The notes: generated from the sequence alone by a model not told the origin. A stretch of 64,000 nt of DNA from Agriotes lineatus (GCA_940337035.1 CALNHX010005163.1:1-64000), one strand, 5' to 3'; counted from the first letter of the stretch, positions 10,679-21,802 are shown. Translations and numbers: made by a program.

Positions 10679-12184
10679 CAGTGTGTCCAAGATAAGGAGG
10701 GCCAGTATGGGGATCTCGGTAATTGTAAGAGATACAAATTTGGTTAAATGGGAAGAAAGTTGCGCAATTAAAGGACTAACAAAATGACGTCTAGAAATCC
10801 TTGATATGATTTTTCGTTTTTGAGATATCTCAAAAAAACCGAATTTTTTGATTTTATTTTTTATTTTTTTCTGGCGTTAATATTAAAGTTAGAGCGAAAC
10901 TGATTAAACTTCTTTATAGCAACTTTTAGTGGACTTAATGATTAAATTATCAATTTTTTTATCCGACGTTTCGTCTTCGAGAAACCATCATCAACTTCAT
11001 TTTTTTAAATACGGTCCTGGTTTTTTGATGCCAAATTTGCAAAGCCCTTGTTACTCTAAATTCAACAATATACCACATATTATGGTTTAATTACGTTTCG
11101 AGCTTTTTCTGATCATCATCAGAAAATTTTTTAGATACGGACCTGCATTTCTCATAATTTTTGTAAAAATAAGTTCATACAGTAAGTTAGGCCCTTTTTA
11201 ACATGCCGTTAAAATATTAAAATGCACATCATAATGTCATAATTCTGATACATTAATTAATAACCAAACAATAACTATTAACAATATACTACATAATAAT
11301 GAACAAAAGATAGACAGAAAGAATAACAAAACGAACCATTTAATAGGTATTAAATTTACAGAAGGTATTCAAAAAGGTTGCCATCATTCTCTATGCATAA
11401 ATAACATCTAACTGTAGAATCTAAAACATTATTCAGCAATACTGGCGTTATACTTTGAAAGGCTTCAAGAACCAATCTTCTAAGTTCTTCTATTTCAAAA
11501 CGTTAAATACCTATTACATTGTTTCAAGGCTCGTTTTCTCATTCTTTCTGCCTATCTTTTGTTCATTTATTTGTTGTTTATTGGTAATAGTTATTGTTTG
11601 GTTATTAAATTAATGTATCAGAATTATGACATTATGATGTGCATTTTAATATTTTAACGGCATGTAAAAAGGCCTAACTTACTGTATGAACTTATTTTTA
11701 CAAAATTATGAGAAATGCAGGTCCGTATCTAAAAAATTTTCTGATGATGATCAGAAAAAAGCTCTAAACGTAATTAAACCATAATATGTAGTATATTGTT
11801 GAATTTAGAGTAACAAGGGCTTTGCAAATTTGGCATCAAAAGACCAGGACCGTATTTAAAAAAATGAAGTTGATGATGGTTTCTCGAAGACGAAACGTCG
11901 GATAAAAAACTGATAACGTAATCATTAAGTCCACTAAAAGTTGCTATAAAGAAGTTTAATCAATTTTGCTCTAACTTTAATATTAACGCCAGAAAAAAAT
12001 AAAAAATAAAATCAAAAAATTCGGTTTTTTTGAGATATCTCAAAAACGAAAAATCATATCAAGGATTTCTAGACGTCATTTTGTTAGTCCTTTAATTGCG
12101 CAACTTTCTTCCCATTTAACCAAATTCGTATCTCTTACCATTACCGAGATCTCCATACTGGCCCTCTTTATCTTGGACACACTG
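10679..12184. mobile_element. Fold-back Tc1/mariner-type element with ~680-bp arms
   Basis: The sequence from 10679 inward is repeated in inverse from 12184 inward for about 670-690 bp, with scattered substitutions. The tips read CAGTGTGTCCAAGATAA on both sides (one base differs) and are flanked by TA. The arms meet a unique core at about 11353-11500, which carries the tail of a transposase gene on the minus strand. The arms also contain clear internal landmarks in mirror order, such as CCGACGTTTCGTCTTCGAG and CTGATGATGATCAG-type strings. A transcript would form a hairpin of roughly 0.7 kb. Confidence 0.9.
11356..11502 (-). pseudogene. Transposase C-terminal fragment in fold-back core
   Basis: The minus strand encodes about 48 residues, including EAFQSITPVLLNNVLDS and ENDGNLFEYLL followed by TAA. 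This matches the usual end of mariner-type transposases, a helix of the type ITPxxLxxVxxS followed by a short hydrophobic tail. Everything upstream of this tail has been replaced by the inverted arm. It identifies the fold-back as a derivative of a Tc1/mariner element. Confidence 0.6.
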
Positions 12185-13288
12185 TATATAATTCTTCTGT
12201 ACGTGTGTATGTAACTGAACTCCTTCTAAACGGCTGGACCGATTTTGATGAAATTTTTTGTGTGTATTTGATTGGGTCCCTGGATGGTTTAGATTCACAA
12301 TTGGACCTTGTACCAACCCCCCAATATTTTATAAATGAAAAAGATCGAAAAATCGCAAAAAAACTTTGCTGAACCTGCTAATAGCAGGCAAACCAACGTT
12401 CAGGCAGGACAACGTCTGTCAGGTCCTTCAAAATTTCACCCCCTCCCCCCCCGCCGCCCCACAGTATTTTTTGAAATGAAAATCTTTATCTTTATATATA
12501 TAATTCTTCTGTACGTGTGTATGTAACTGAACTCCTTCTAAACGGCTGGAGCGATTTTGATGATTTTTTTTTGTGTGTTTGAGTGGGTTCCTGGATGGTT
12601 TAGATTCACAATTGGACCCGGTAGGTGGCGCTCCAATCGGGTTTTAGGAATTAAAAATTTTTTTTTTTGATGAATTTCGTTTTTTATTTTTTTTAAGATT
12701 TCTCGCATATGAGAACATGTAAACCCAAAATTTCACCCCCCCCCAATATTTTTTAAAATAAAAAGAATCGAAAAATCGAAAAAAACTTTGCTGAACCTGC
12801 TAATAGCAGGCAAACCAACGTTCGGGCAGGACAACGTCTGTCGGGTCCCCCAAAATTTCACCCCCACCCCCGCCGCCCCACAGTATTTTTGAAATGAAAA
12901 TCTTTATCTTCATATATATAATTCTTCTGTACGTGTGTATGTGACTGAACTCCTTCTAAACCCCAATATTTTTTAAAATGTAAAAAATCGAAATTCGAAT
13001 ATTCAAAAAACGTTTGCTAAACCCGCTAATAGCAGGCAAATCAACGTTCTGGCAGGACAACGTCTGTCGGGTCCGCTAACCCTTAGGCAGTGAAATGGAG
13101 CAAATAAGCCCAAAAATGGATATGGGTGTCGTTATTGAGGTTTCTTGGGGCGTTGATTGCGAAAATGGCATTTATTTTTAAGTCCAAGATGATGTAATTG
13201 ACATAAAATTAAAACTCTATACTGGTGAAACGGGGTTTCAGAGACACATTATTTTTGGGCAGAACAACGTTTGCCGGGCCAGCTAGTA
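12185..13288 (+). mobile_element. Helitron-like non-autonomous element, tandem internal units
   Basis: Three head units start at about 12185, 12495 and 12912 with ATATAATTCTTCTGTACGTG, followed by a CTGAACTCCTTCTAAACGGC block where complete. Each unit ends with CTGCTAATAGCAGGCAAA and then GGCAGGACAACGTCTGTC. The last end reads GGCAGAACAACGTTTGCC followed closely by CCAGCTAGT at about 13288, that is, a short hairpin just before a CTAG-T end, as in Helitron 3' termini. Long C runs occur near 12440 and 12740. The family assignment rests on my memory of similar arthropod repeats. The left boundary is set by the fold-back element. Confidence 0.6.
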
Positions 13289-13551
13289 ACAACATAAAAA
13301 GTTTACAAATAAGTTACCCTAACCGTCACCACAGTTTAAAAATATGAAGATTTTGAAACTTGCCTTTATTAAGTGCGGTTGTGTTGTATCACAGTGCTCG
13401 GTTTATAGTGGACAAAGATAATTTATTCCGACGAAACAAGTAAGAACACTCTTGTAATTAACAATTAAAATATATTACCAATATCTTTCTGAAGCAAATT
13501 TTTAAAAAGGATCTCTCGAAAGAGAGCTCGCGTGTTAAAACACCTCAGAAA

Positions 13552-15147
13552 ATGTCAGACGATAAAAATGCACGCGGTCAATGTGTTATCGACGATATGG
13601 AACACGAACCATTTGTTTGCTACAAAGGAATAGATACTGCCAGCAAGAAAAGGAGCAATAATTCTCCTCCAATACTTAGCCCCAAAAAACAATTTTTATT
13701 CACCAATGCTAAATTACTCAGTAAAAACAAATATTACCTACCAAATTTCAATATTCCTGGAAAGAGTAGCGACAATGATAAAGAACCTCCCACTCAAACT
13801 GTGACATCATCCGAAAAAGCCAAAATTCCACCAATATTTTTGCATAATGCATCCAATTACCAAGCGGTTATCAAGGATCTTAAAAATAATACAGAGTCTG
13901 AATTCACAACTTCCACTAAAGGCGATTTTCTTAAAATTATTTTATCTTCCATTGAAGATTTTCGCCTACTTACTGAGTTTTACAACAAGAATGGCATCAA
14001 ATATCACGCTTTTAGAAATCTCAAAGATGCACCGTTATCAGTAATAATTAGGCACGTTTCATGTTCTGTAACCGAAGAAGAGATTAAACAAGAACTCAAG
14101 GAAAAGCAATTTCCAGTGCTTAATGTGACAAGAATGCGTAACAAGGACAAAAAACCTATGCCTTTATGTGCAGTCAACCTAACTAACACCAACGAAGCCA
14201 AAAGTATTTTTAATTTGACCACCATATATCATTGCATAGTTATAGTGGAACCTAGAAATAAAAGCAAAGATATTCCTCAATGTTTGAGATGCCGGCGCTA
14301 CGGGCATACACGTAATTATTGTAGGCTTGACCCCCGTTGCGTCAAATTCACAGGAAATCACTACTACAAGGAATGTCCTAAATTGAAGAACACTAAACCG
14401 CAATGCGTCAACTGTGGCGGAGAACATCCTGCTAATTACAAAGGATGCGACTATTATCAAAATGTGCGCGCAAAAACAGCATCAGCCCAACCGACTTCAA
14501 CAGCAAAAAACCTGAGAACGACATCATATGTTAACAGCACAATGTCTTTTGCAAACACCGTACGTGGACCACAACGATCTACTGTAAACCACGAACAAGA
14601 TAATACGAGTATAGTATTCCAACCAAAAATTGGAAAGTTATTTAAAATCTAGTACACCATGAAAAGTGTAAGTCATATCTAAGTTGGTTTCATACAATCA
14701 GTAAATAATATTCTAATGTCAATCAGCTTTCAAGTAATGCCAGTTCATTTGCAAATTGTACATGTAACTGTTTTGTTAAAACATTGTAACATTGTGCATG
14801 ATTTAAGTAGGTGCTAGTTGAGTTTTTAAAACCGTATAGTAGCATAGAAAATGTTGAAAAACGTATATGTGTTCCAAACTTCGCATTGCATCTGTGAAAT
14901 TTGAAGGTTATTATCGAAGTGTCACTGAATGACAATCATACAGTAATTTTATGAATTAAATTACGAAGTGACTTACTGTTCTCAATGCTGGCCTGATTTT
15001 AAATAGCTTTCCAATTTTTGGTTGGAATACTATACTTCTGAAGAAAATTCCCTTATTAAAACAATCATCAAAGCAATAATTGATTTCATTGCTCATGGAC
15101 ACCATCAAGTCATTGTTGTCTTTATTCATTCCCGCAATATTAAATAA
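13552..15147 (+). pseudogene. Jockey ORF1 (Gag-like RNA-binding protein), MITE-interrupted
   Basis: The ATG at 13552 opens 366 codons. The N-terminal third is basic and Asn/Ser-rich. An RRM-like region follows (FHAFRN-type segment near residue 155, then PLSVIIRHVS and PLCAVNLTNTNEAKSIF). Cys/His knuckles come next: the first at residues 244-257 is a full CxxCxxxGHxxxxC, the second is degenerate because its second cysteine is Phe (CVKF), and the third at 285-299 has CVNCGGEH. The frame runs into the MITE at 14612 and stops inside it. If the MITE and one TA (15033-15034) are skipped, the frame continues from 15035 to a TAA at 15145-15147, giving about 390 residues. That stop overlaps the ORF2 ATG as TAATG, an arrangement suited to reinitiation. 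Confidence 0.9.
14612..15032. mobile_element. 421-bp TA-flanked MITE inside Jockey ORF1
   Basis: Terminal inverted repeats begin TAGTATTCCAACCAAAAATT and match for 37 of 38 bases, with weaker similarity continuing inward for about 30 more. TA lies at 14610-14611 and 15033-15034. The interior has no transposase. Both TA flanking and perfect frame restoration on removal identify it as a late insertion of Tc1/mariner type. Confidence 0.9.
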
Positions 15148-17868
15148 TGCCAACAAATAAAATACAAACCTTAGATAACATCACTATGCTAAACTGGAAC
15201 GCGAACGGCATTAAATCTCAAAGGTCATTATTTATAGCATTTCTAGCAAGATATAACATTGACGTGGCCTGCATAAGCGAAACTCACTTAATTCCAAATG
15301 AGCCATTTAAAATCCCCAACTATAACATCTATAGAATGGATCGAAATGCAAGGATTGCATCTGGTGGTGTTGCAATTATAGCAAAAAAACATTTCTTTTC
15401 TAACCTTAGTAAGTTTAGAAGCAGTGGCAGTCACGATAAGATTTAACAATAAAACTAATGTGACAATTATATCCGCCTATAAACAGCCCAATAAACGTCT
15501 GATAGAGGGAGATATAACTAACATCTTTAGCAGAAATGAACCAATAATATTGGTAGGAGATCTAAATTCCAAGAACACTCTATGGGGATGTCGAGTTAAT
15601 AATCCAGATGGAATTCGTTTACACAACTATACTTCTCTATGTTCAGCCCAAATAGATGCTCCCAATGAGGCCACTTATTTCCCATATCGTTCGGACCATA
15701 ACTCGGATTTACTAGATCTGTTAATAAAAAAAATATAACCTGGCCAATATATCAGTCAGTAGTTACTGAATTAGACTCGGATCACCTTCCAGTTCTAATA
15801 AAATTTTTTATGAAGCCAGAGATTAATATGCCAGCACAATATCTAATTAGAGGAACAGTTGATTGGGAAGAATTTGCAGTTCTATTAGACTCCAAAATCA
15901 AATGCCCACTGAAATTAATCTCAAAAAGTGACATTGACGAAGCTTTAGAAAAATTCAGTAGCAACATCAAAGAAGCCGTCACGGAAGCTACGATTATAAG
16001 GACTAAGAAGCGCCCAAATAATTATCTACATCCTCCAATAAATATACTAAATTTAATTAAAACTAAAAATAGGTTACGACGTTTATGGCAGCGTACAAGG
16101 GATGGTCAAATTAAGATAGAATGGAATCGAGTTGCTAGGCAAGTTCAACTGGAACTAGATGAATACAGAATCGAATCATATTCGAAGTTTATACAAGAAC
16201 TACAACCGGGTGACCCGTCCATGTGGAGAGCAAAAAAAACGCATACTAAGGAAGACTACGCTAATACCAAAAATTAAAAGTAACGGTATAGAATATTGTT
16301 CGGATAATGAGAAATCCGATGCTTTCGCTACTTACCTTGAAGGAGTTTTTACAACGTCGTTTGATCAAGGGAACGAAGACTTTGTTGCTGACGTTAATTT
16401 AACAGTACAAAATCGTGTTATCCTACAGAATGAGAATTTTCAACCAACTAGCCCAGACAAAATCAAAGAACTTACTACAAAATTAAAAACTAAGAAAGCT
16501 CCAGGTGATGATATGATTTCCAACATAATACTGAAGAAGCTGACTCCTAAATCCTATGCATTATTAGCATCTACATTTAACGCATGTCTAAGACTAGCAT
16601 ACTCCCCTAATAAATGGAAACATGCAAACATACTCCTCTTTCACAAAACGGGAAAACCAACACATCAGCTAACTAGCTACAGACCGATAAGTCTTTTGCC
16701 ATCCCTGTCAAAGATATTTGAAAAGATCATCAAGGTTAGACTGTATAATGAAGTACAAATTCATAATCTCTTACCACCATTCCAGTTTGGATTCAGAAGC
16801 AACTATTCAACCAATCATCAATTGTTACGACTTACCCAGATGATTGAACTAGGCTTTGAATCAAAGAAGAATACTACAGCAGCCTTTTTAGATGTCAAAC
16901 AAGCGTTTGACAAGGTCTGGCACAATGGTCTCATTTATAAGTTACTACATCTGCCAATTTTCCCATATTTAATAAACACAATTGCACCTTTTTTAGAAAA
17001 TTGAACTTTTTGTGTTAAAATTAACAATCAGTAGTCTGTTACGCGAAAAATTGAAGCCGGAGTCCCTCAGGGTTCAGTGCTCGGCCCACTTCTGTACAAT
17101 TTATATACACATGATATACCAGAACCCATCAACTCTTGCCTGGCTATGTTTGCAGACGACACCGCGATTGTCAACCAGCACGAAAACATATTCATATCTG
17201 CCAACCACTTGCAAGAAGCAGGAAACAGTGTATTGAAATGGTGTAATAAGTGGTGTATTACTATAAACCAGGAAAAATGTGTAACCCAGGTTTTCACATT
17301 AAGAAAACCTGCTGATCCACCTGATATAGTTATAAATAGCACAATAATTTCTTGGAATACTAAGGAATCTCCTGTAAAATACCTAGGCGTCTACCTAGAC
17401 CGAAGACTTTCGTGGGGAATGCATATTAATAAGAAACTCAACGAGTGTTACGTGAGACTCACTAAACTCTACGCGCTCATGAACAAAAGGTCTCCGCTTA
17501 AACTAGAGTGCAGTTTACTAATTTATAAAAGTATTTTAAGACCTGTAGTGACATACGCTTGCCCAGTTTGGGGAGCCACTTGCAAAACTAATAAACACAA
17601 GTTACAAGTGATTCAAAACAAAGTACTTCGAATGGCTATCAGTGCTCCTTGGTTTATTCGTAACGCCCAAATTCACGAAGAACTACACTTTCCAACAATG
17701 GGCCAGTTTATTAGCAAAACCTCCAAGAAATTTTTCGCTGATGTACAAAAATGTCCAAGTGCACTTGAATACTCATTAGGAATTAAAAATATACATACAC
17801 GCCTTAAACGTCGCTTACCTCAGGATATTTTCCTGACTACAGACAGCTCAACTGAAGACAATGGGTAA
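15147..17868 (+). pseudogene. Jockey ORF2 (endonuclease / reverse transcriptase), broken
   Basis: This protein nicks genomic DNA and copies the element RNA into it. The AP-type endonuclease starts with MLNWNANGIKSQRSL and ISETHL, then VGDLNSKNTLWG and SDHLPV (15788). The reverse transcriptase has KAPGDDMISN (about 16500), YRPISLLPSLSKIFEKI, FLDVKQAFDKVW (motif A), AGVPQGSVLGPLLYNLY (motif B), FADDTAIV (motif C, catalytic DD intact) and KYLGVYLDRRLSW. Damage: frameshifts near 15415, 15725 and 16235, TGA at 17002-17004 and TAG at 17032-17034. The last two frameshifts fall in runs of eight A residues. The C-terminal domain ends at 17868 at a TAA-proximal stop. Confidence 0.92.
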
Positions 17869-18041
17869 AAATGTATTATACCACGTTATGAGTAGTTATA
17901 TATGTATGCACCATAATATTTTAGTTAGGTATTGTTTTCTTTTTTAATAGTTATTGTTAGTTATTATAAGCTAGAAATAGTCTAATAACATAACCATGTA
18001 TGACAGCAATTGTCGATCTGGTCTCTTCAATTAAAAAAAAA

Positions 18042-18666
18042 TATGAAACGGAGATTTCTCTATGCTCCGAGGATGGGAAATCATTTAGTGCACTATGTAT
18101 GCCTGGTTCGTGAAGTGAAAGGCAAACTAACGGTGAAGTCCCAAAGCAAATCCCATGAGGTCCTGAAAGAACCCCAGTAGGTACGCATCAAACAAATGTG
18201 GTACCTAATGCACCGGTTCACTGACTACAGCATTCAAATTCGGTTTTAAATAAGGCAAAAATAGTACAAGCATCTACGGTAATTCAAATCAATGATTTGG
18301 TTTGCTCCGAGGAAGAACTTAGAAATATATTTTACTACAAACAAATAAAAGAAATTTTAAAACTCAAATGCAGTTTTAAACTAAGTAATCACTTTTAACA
18401 ACCGTATATCAAACAAATAATAAGAAAAGCTTGCTTCATTGTTGTTAAAAAAGGATTTTTAAATTTTTAATATTAATAGATATTTAAGCATTAAGGGAGA
18501 TATGACTGTTTTTTCCGCGAGGTTAACATAGTTACATGGTCTGTAAGTCAACCGAAAAAAAAAACATTAATATCTACAGTGCTGCATACAATATCTTATT
18601 AGTAGCATATTAGTCAAAATAGTATGAAATTTCAGAATGTCATAAGTATATTTAAAATACGAATAT
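18042..18666. other. Intergenic DNA, nothing assigned
   Basis: The first 200 bases are less AT-rich than the surroundings, but no open frame or known motif stands out. The rest is AT-rich. Confidence 0.4.
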
Positions 18667-19151
18667 TAGTCCGGTCAAATGGTACTCAAAAAGGGCAAAT
18701 AAAGGAAAGTTTATATAATAATAATATCAGGTCAGCCAACATTTCATTTATGAAGATTTATTTCATATACCATTTTCGATTTAATAAAGAAAGATAGCTT
18801 TCGAGTTACTTTGAAATAAACTGGGATAATTATTTTTTTTGCTTTTAACACCTAACTTCGTGGAGCTCTCGCGGCTGAACGACTGATCGAAGAAAAAATC
18901 TCTAATAGATAAAATTTAGGAAATTTTATTCTTTTTCATTTCATATCGGTTTAACATTTACGCAATTGGATAGTTTTCTAGTAATTTTAGAAAAAATAAA
19001 AAATCGGTTTTTACATCGTTTTTGCTTAATAAAACGTGTTTCCGGTCAAAATTCTTGTTGGAAAACCTGATATTGGTGTACAGCGACCCAAAAAACATAT
19101 AGGAACCAAATATCAAAACTTTCTCCTAGTTTCTACCATTTGACTGGACTA
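18667..19151. mobile_element. ~485-bp MITE
   Basis: The left end TAGTCCGGTCAAATGGTA (18667) is matched by the reverse complement of the right end, TAGTCCAGTCAAATGGTA (ending 19151), with one difference. The flanks on both sides are TA/TAT-rich, so the target duplication (TA or TAT) is ambiguous. There is no coding capacity. Confidence 0.7.
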
Positions 19152-19317
19152 TATATGTAAATAACATCAAGGATTTCCTGAATGTATGGTTGCTAAGAAG
19201 TTGGTCGTCGTTGCATAGTTACCATGAGATTGAGAAAGAAATCATTTTAAAAATCCATAGGTAGTTATTAGTTTTTCATATTTTGCATCTTTGACAAAAT
19301 GGCCAATATCGTGTTGC

Positions 19318-19610
19318 TAGTAAATAATAGATATTAACGATACTAGTTTGATTATGAGCATCTTAACGAAACGAGTTTGATTGCCTAAACGAGGCGGTGA
19401 GCCGAGTTTTACGGCAATTAAACGAGTATTGTTAAGTGTCATAAGCAAATATGTATTGTTCAATATTTTAGCTTCATCAATAGATTCTGGTTCAATGTAT
19501 TTTTTTTTTAGTAAAATAAGTGCGGTAATGAAGCTCGTAACTATACAAAAATTAATTTGGTTAATAGTCTATAATAATACAGATGAAGATAATATATTGT
19601 TATGGTACAC
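19318..19610 (+). repeat. Direct repeat, left copy
   Basis: The sequence ATATTAACGATAC...GAGCATCTTAACGAAACGAG and the later TATTGTTCAATATTTTA and TTCTGGTTCAATGTATTTTT blocks recur in the same order at 21003-21240. The left copy has about 50 extra bases after the first block. The copies are clearly diverged. Confidence 0.75.
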
Positions 19611-20224
19611 TAGTAGATGGATTTGACTGAATATTGAATGTGTAAATAGAATTTGGGAGATCAATGCAATCGATTTTGACAAATTTAAAAAGAACAGGCT
19701 GTTTGAATTAAGTTTATTATTAAAAATCTAATTTGAGACAAATTAATATAAAAATGATAACTATTGAGTGTTCTACAGGGGTTTTGGAATTTAGAAAGTA
19801 AATAAATGCTTGTATCACACATGACAAATGAAAACTCTAATGAAAAAATATGTTGAAGTAGGTAAGACTCAAATGAACTTAAATTATAGATGGCATTAAT
19901 AATTAAAATATGGTAGTTAGGTGAATTTGGTTACAATCATTAATAATAACAAATTATAAAAACATGTACCTTTTACAATTTTGGTCTGAAATAAAACATA
20001 GAAATTTACCCTATTTTTAAATGTGTTAGTCTAAAAAGGTTTAAAAAGGGCCATTAATAAAATCTACGAGGTGATAATACTAGTGAAACATAAAGAAGAT
20101 TATTACAAATGAAGCATCAGTTATAGAAGAGAATTGGAAGATGGTAGAACTAAATAGAAGCAAGAAAAGTGATTAATTATAGAAGAGTTCAAGATTTGGA
20201 TAGAAATAGCTTATTTTAAATAAT

Positions 20225-20690
20225 ACAATTGACGAGGCGTTATATTGGTGTGAGTATTGCTAAGTACTGAGTTCGTGAAGGAGTTCTGAAGGCAAGAGGG
20301 TCTGATCTTGGAAGATAGCAGTGGAACGACTGAATCCGAGGTATTCTGTTGGTTACTGACGACAGAGGTTGGTGAAGCTTGGAGCTACGGAAGAAGGATA
20401 TCAATTGGGGATCGTTTGTGACAGCTAACTTTTCGTGGAGCTGTATGAAGCAGGGTGTTTCTGGAAGGTAGCAGTTGCACGAGCGGAGTGGGGTGAGGTC
20501 TGTCCTGGTAGCATCCGCGAGTTGACAAGTTGACAACTGTTGCCAGTAAGCAGTACATCACAGCAGGACTGACTAGGGGTTCAAGCTGCTGACGTCAGGA
20601 TGATTGCTATCTTGGAGGTGATAAGAGCAGTGAGAGTAGGAACAGTGCAAGGTGGGCTGTAGTCTTGTTCTATCGACGCTATAGAAAATA
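20225..20690. other. GC-richer island of unknown nature
   Basis: This stretch is noticeably richer in G and C than its surroundings and lies between the two direct repeats. It has weak internal similarity (GGAAGATAGCAGTGGAACGA versus GGAAGGTAGCAGTTGCACGA). A 98-codon minus-strand frame at 20240-20536 has no recognisable domain. It could be the body of an old element flanked by the direct repeats, or a decayed exon. Confidence 0.4.
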
Positions 20691-21002
20691 AAAGATAATT
20701 TAAAAAGTGCAATTAACTATAAACAAGTACTTACCGTATTATATTGAGTCAATAAGATACAACTAGAATTGAGCATTTGTTATATCTGATTGAGATTCTT
20801 CATAGAACTTTGTTTGGCATAAAAGGTGACAGTTAATGCCATTACACAATTGAAAGTCATTTTAAAAATAAAATTTAACTTAACAAAGCAACTAGATAAT
20901 CGAACCAATCTTGAAAGAGTCTCAAGGATCTATCAATTTTAATAATTAAATAATATTGAAATTCGAATAAAACAATTCAAGAAAAAAAAATAAGAGCAGT
21001 TA

Positions 21003-21240
21003 CTACAATATATTAACGATACAAGTTTGATTATGAGCATCTTAACGAAACGAGTCTCGTTAAGTGCTAGAACCAAACGTGTATTGTTCAATATTTTATA
21101 TCCATCAATAAATTCTGGTTCAATGTATTTTTTTTTAAATAAGAAGAGTACGGTAGTGACGCTCTTAACGATACTAAAATGAATTTGGTGAACAATCTAT
21201 AACAACACGAATGAATATAAATTTATATAACGATACGCAC
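21003..21240 (+). repeat. Direct repeat, right copy
   Basis: Partner of 19318-19610, about 1.68 kb downstream in the same orientation. Confidence 0.75.
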
Positions 21241-21649
21241 AATATATTCTTTTTATTTGTAGTCACGTTTACTGGATGAACTACATTCTTTAAATTTTTG
21301 TTTTTTCGATAAAAGTAATTCTTTGGTACAACTTAAAACGAATTTCAACAATTCGGGCTACTGCATCAAACCAAATTATAAAAACCTGGTAATCTGTAAA
21401 GGATGTTCGGTAAACAAAGAGTAGAAACACTACAATATGAAATTTATATTTGTTTGTCTTTAATTGACACTATACTTTGTTCACATATTTTTACATCAAC
21501 GTTGACCATGGAAGTTTCTCCAGTTTAGCTTGTAAAATTACTTTGTGGTGGTTAAACGAGGTTTATATTGGAAGTTATGATTTCCAAATGCCTTTAGGTT
21601 AGTAAACATCACAAAACACCTTGCAAAGTGTTGCAAAGTTGTCACACAC

Positions 21650-21802
21650 AAAATGTTATTTCGTGAAGCTACATCACTTTCAGCATTAGCCCAAAGGCAA
21701 TTTGAGGAATCCAGGAAAAAACTGGAATTAGAACCCAGCGAGGTTCAACTTCTTTTTACTTCCTTTTACAATAAAGTATTGGGATTCACCCCAAAAATTT
21801 GA
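21650..21802 (+). pseudogene. Solitary inverted copy of the satellite core
   Basis: The plus strand reads AAAATGTTATTTCGTGAAGC and continues as a diverged copy of the array core, which in the array lies on the minus strand. An ATG at 21653 opens 49 codons: LFREATSLSALAQRQFEES, then KKLELEPSE, ending in sequence from the adjoining dispersed repeat and a TGA at 21800-21802. Compared with the array consensus it lacks 12 bases in frame after the QF codons. It shares CCCAGCG and GTTCAA with the outermost right boundary unit of the array rather than with interior units. It looks like an older, separate copy cut off by dispersed repeat copy 4. Confidence 0.75.

Larger units (their letters stand above)
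13338..18040 (+). mobile_element. Jockey-clade non-LTR retrotransposon (LINE), inactive
   Basis: A LINE with ORF1 (Gag-like, zinc knuckles) and ORF2 (endonuclease plus reverse transcriptase), a 3' UTR of about 160 bp and a poly-A tail at 18032-18041. A candidate target duplication is AAAAATATGAA (13338-13348 and after the tail), but it overlaps the A tract and is weak, so the 5' end is uncertain. Jockey-clade LINEs are arthropod elements that copy themselves by target-primed reverse transcription. This copy is dead: ORF1 is interrupted by a MITE and ORF2 has three frameshifts and two nonsense codons. Confidence 0.9.

Noticed and set aside
14004..14460. Minus-strand frames at 14004-14225 and 14179-14460
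   Set aside because: Antisense shadows of Jockey ORF1.
14956..15156. Minus-strand frame repeating the end of ORF1 (SIVFQPKIGKLFKI)
   Set aside because: It is the right inverted repeat of the MITE read backwards, not a second ORF1 end.
20240..20536. 98-codon minus-strand frame as a gene
   Set aside because: It has no domain, signal or splice context. The open frame fits the higher GC content of the segment.
19318..21240. Complete LTR retrotransposon
   Set aside because: The interior has no gag, protease, reverse transcriptase or integrase motif, no primer-binding site was recognised, and the repeat ends lack a clear TG...CA with target duplication.
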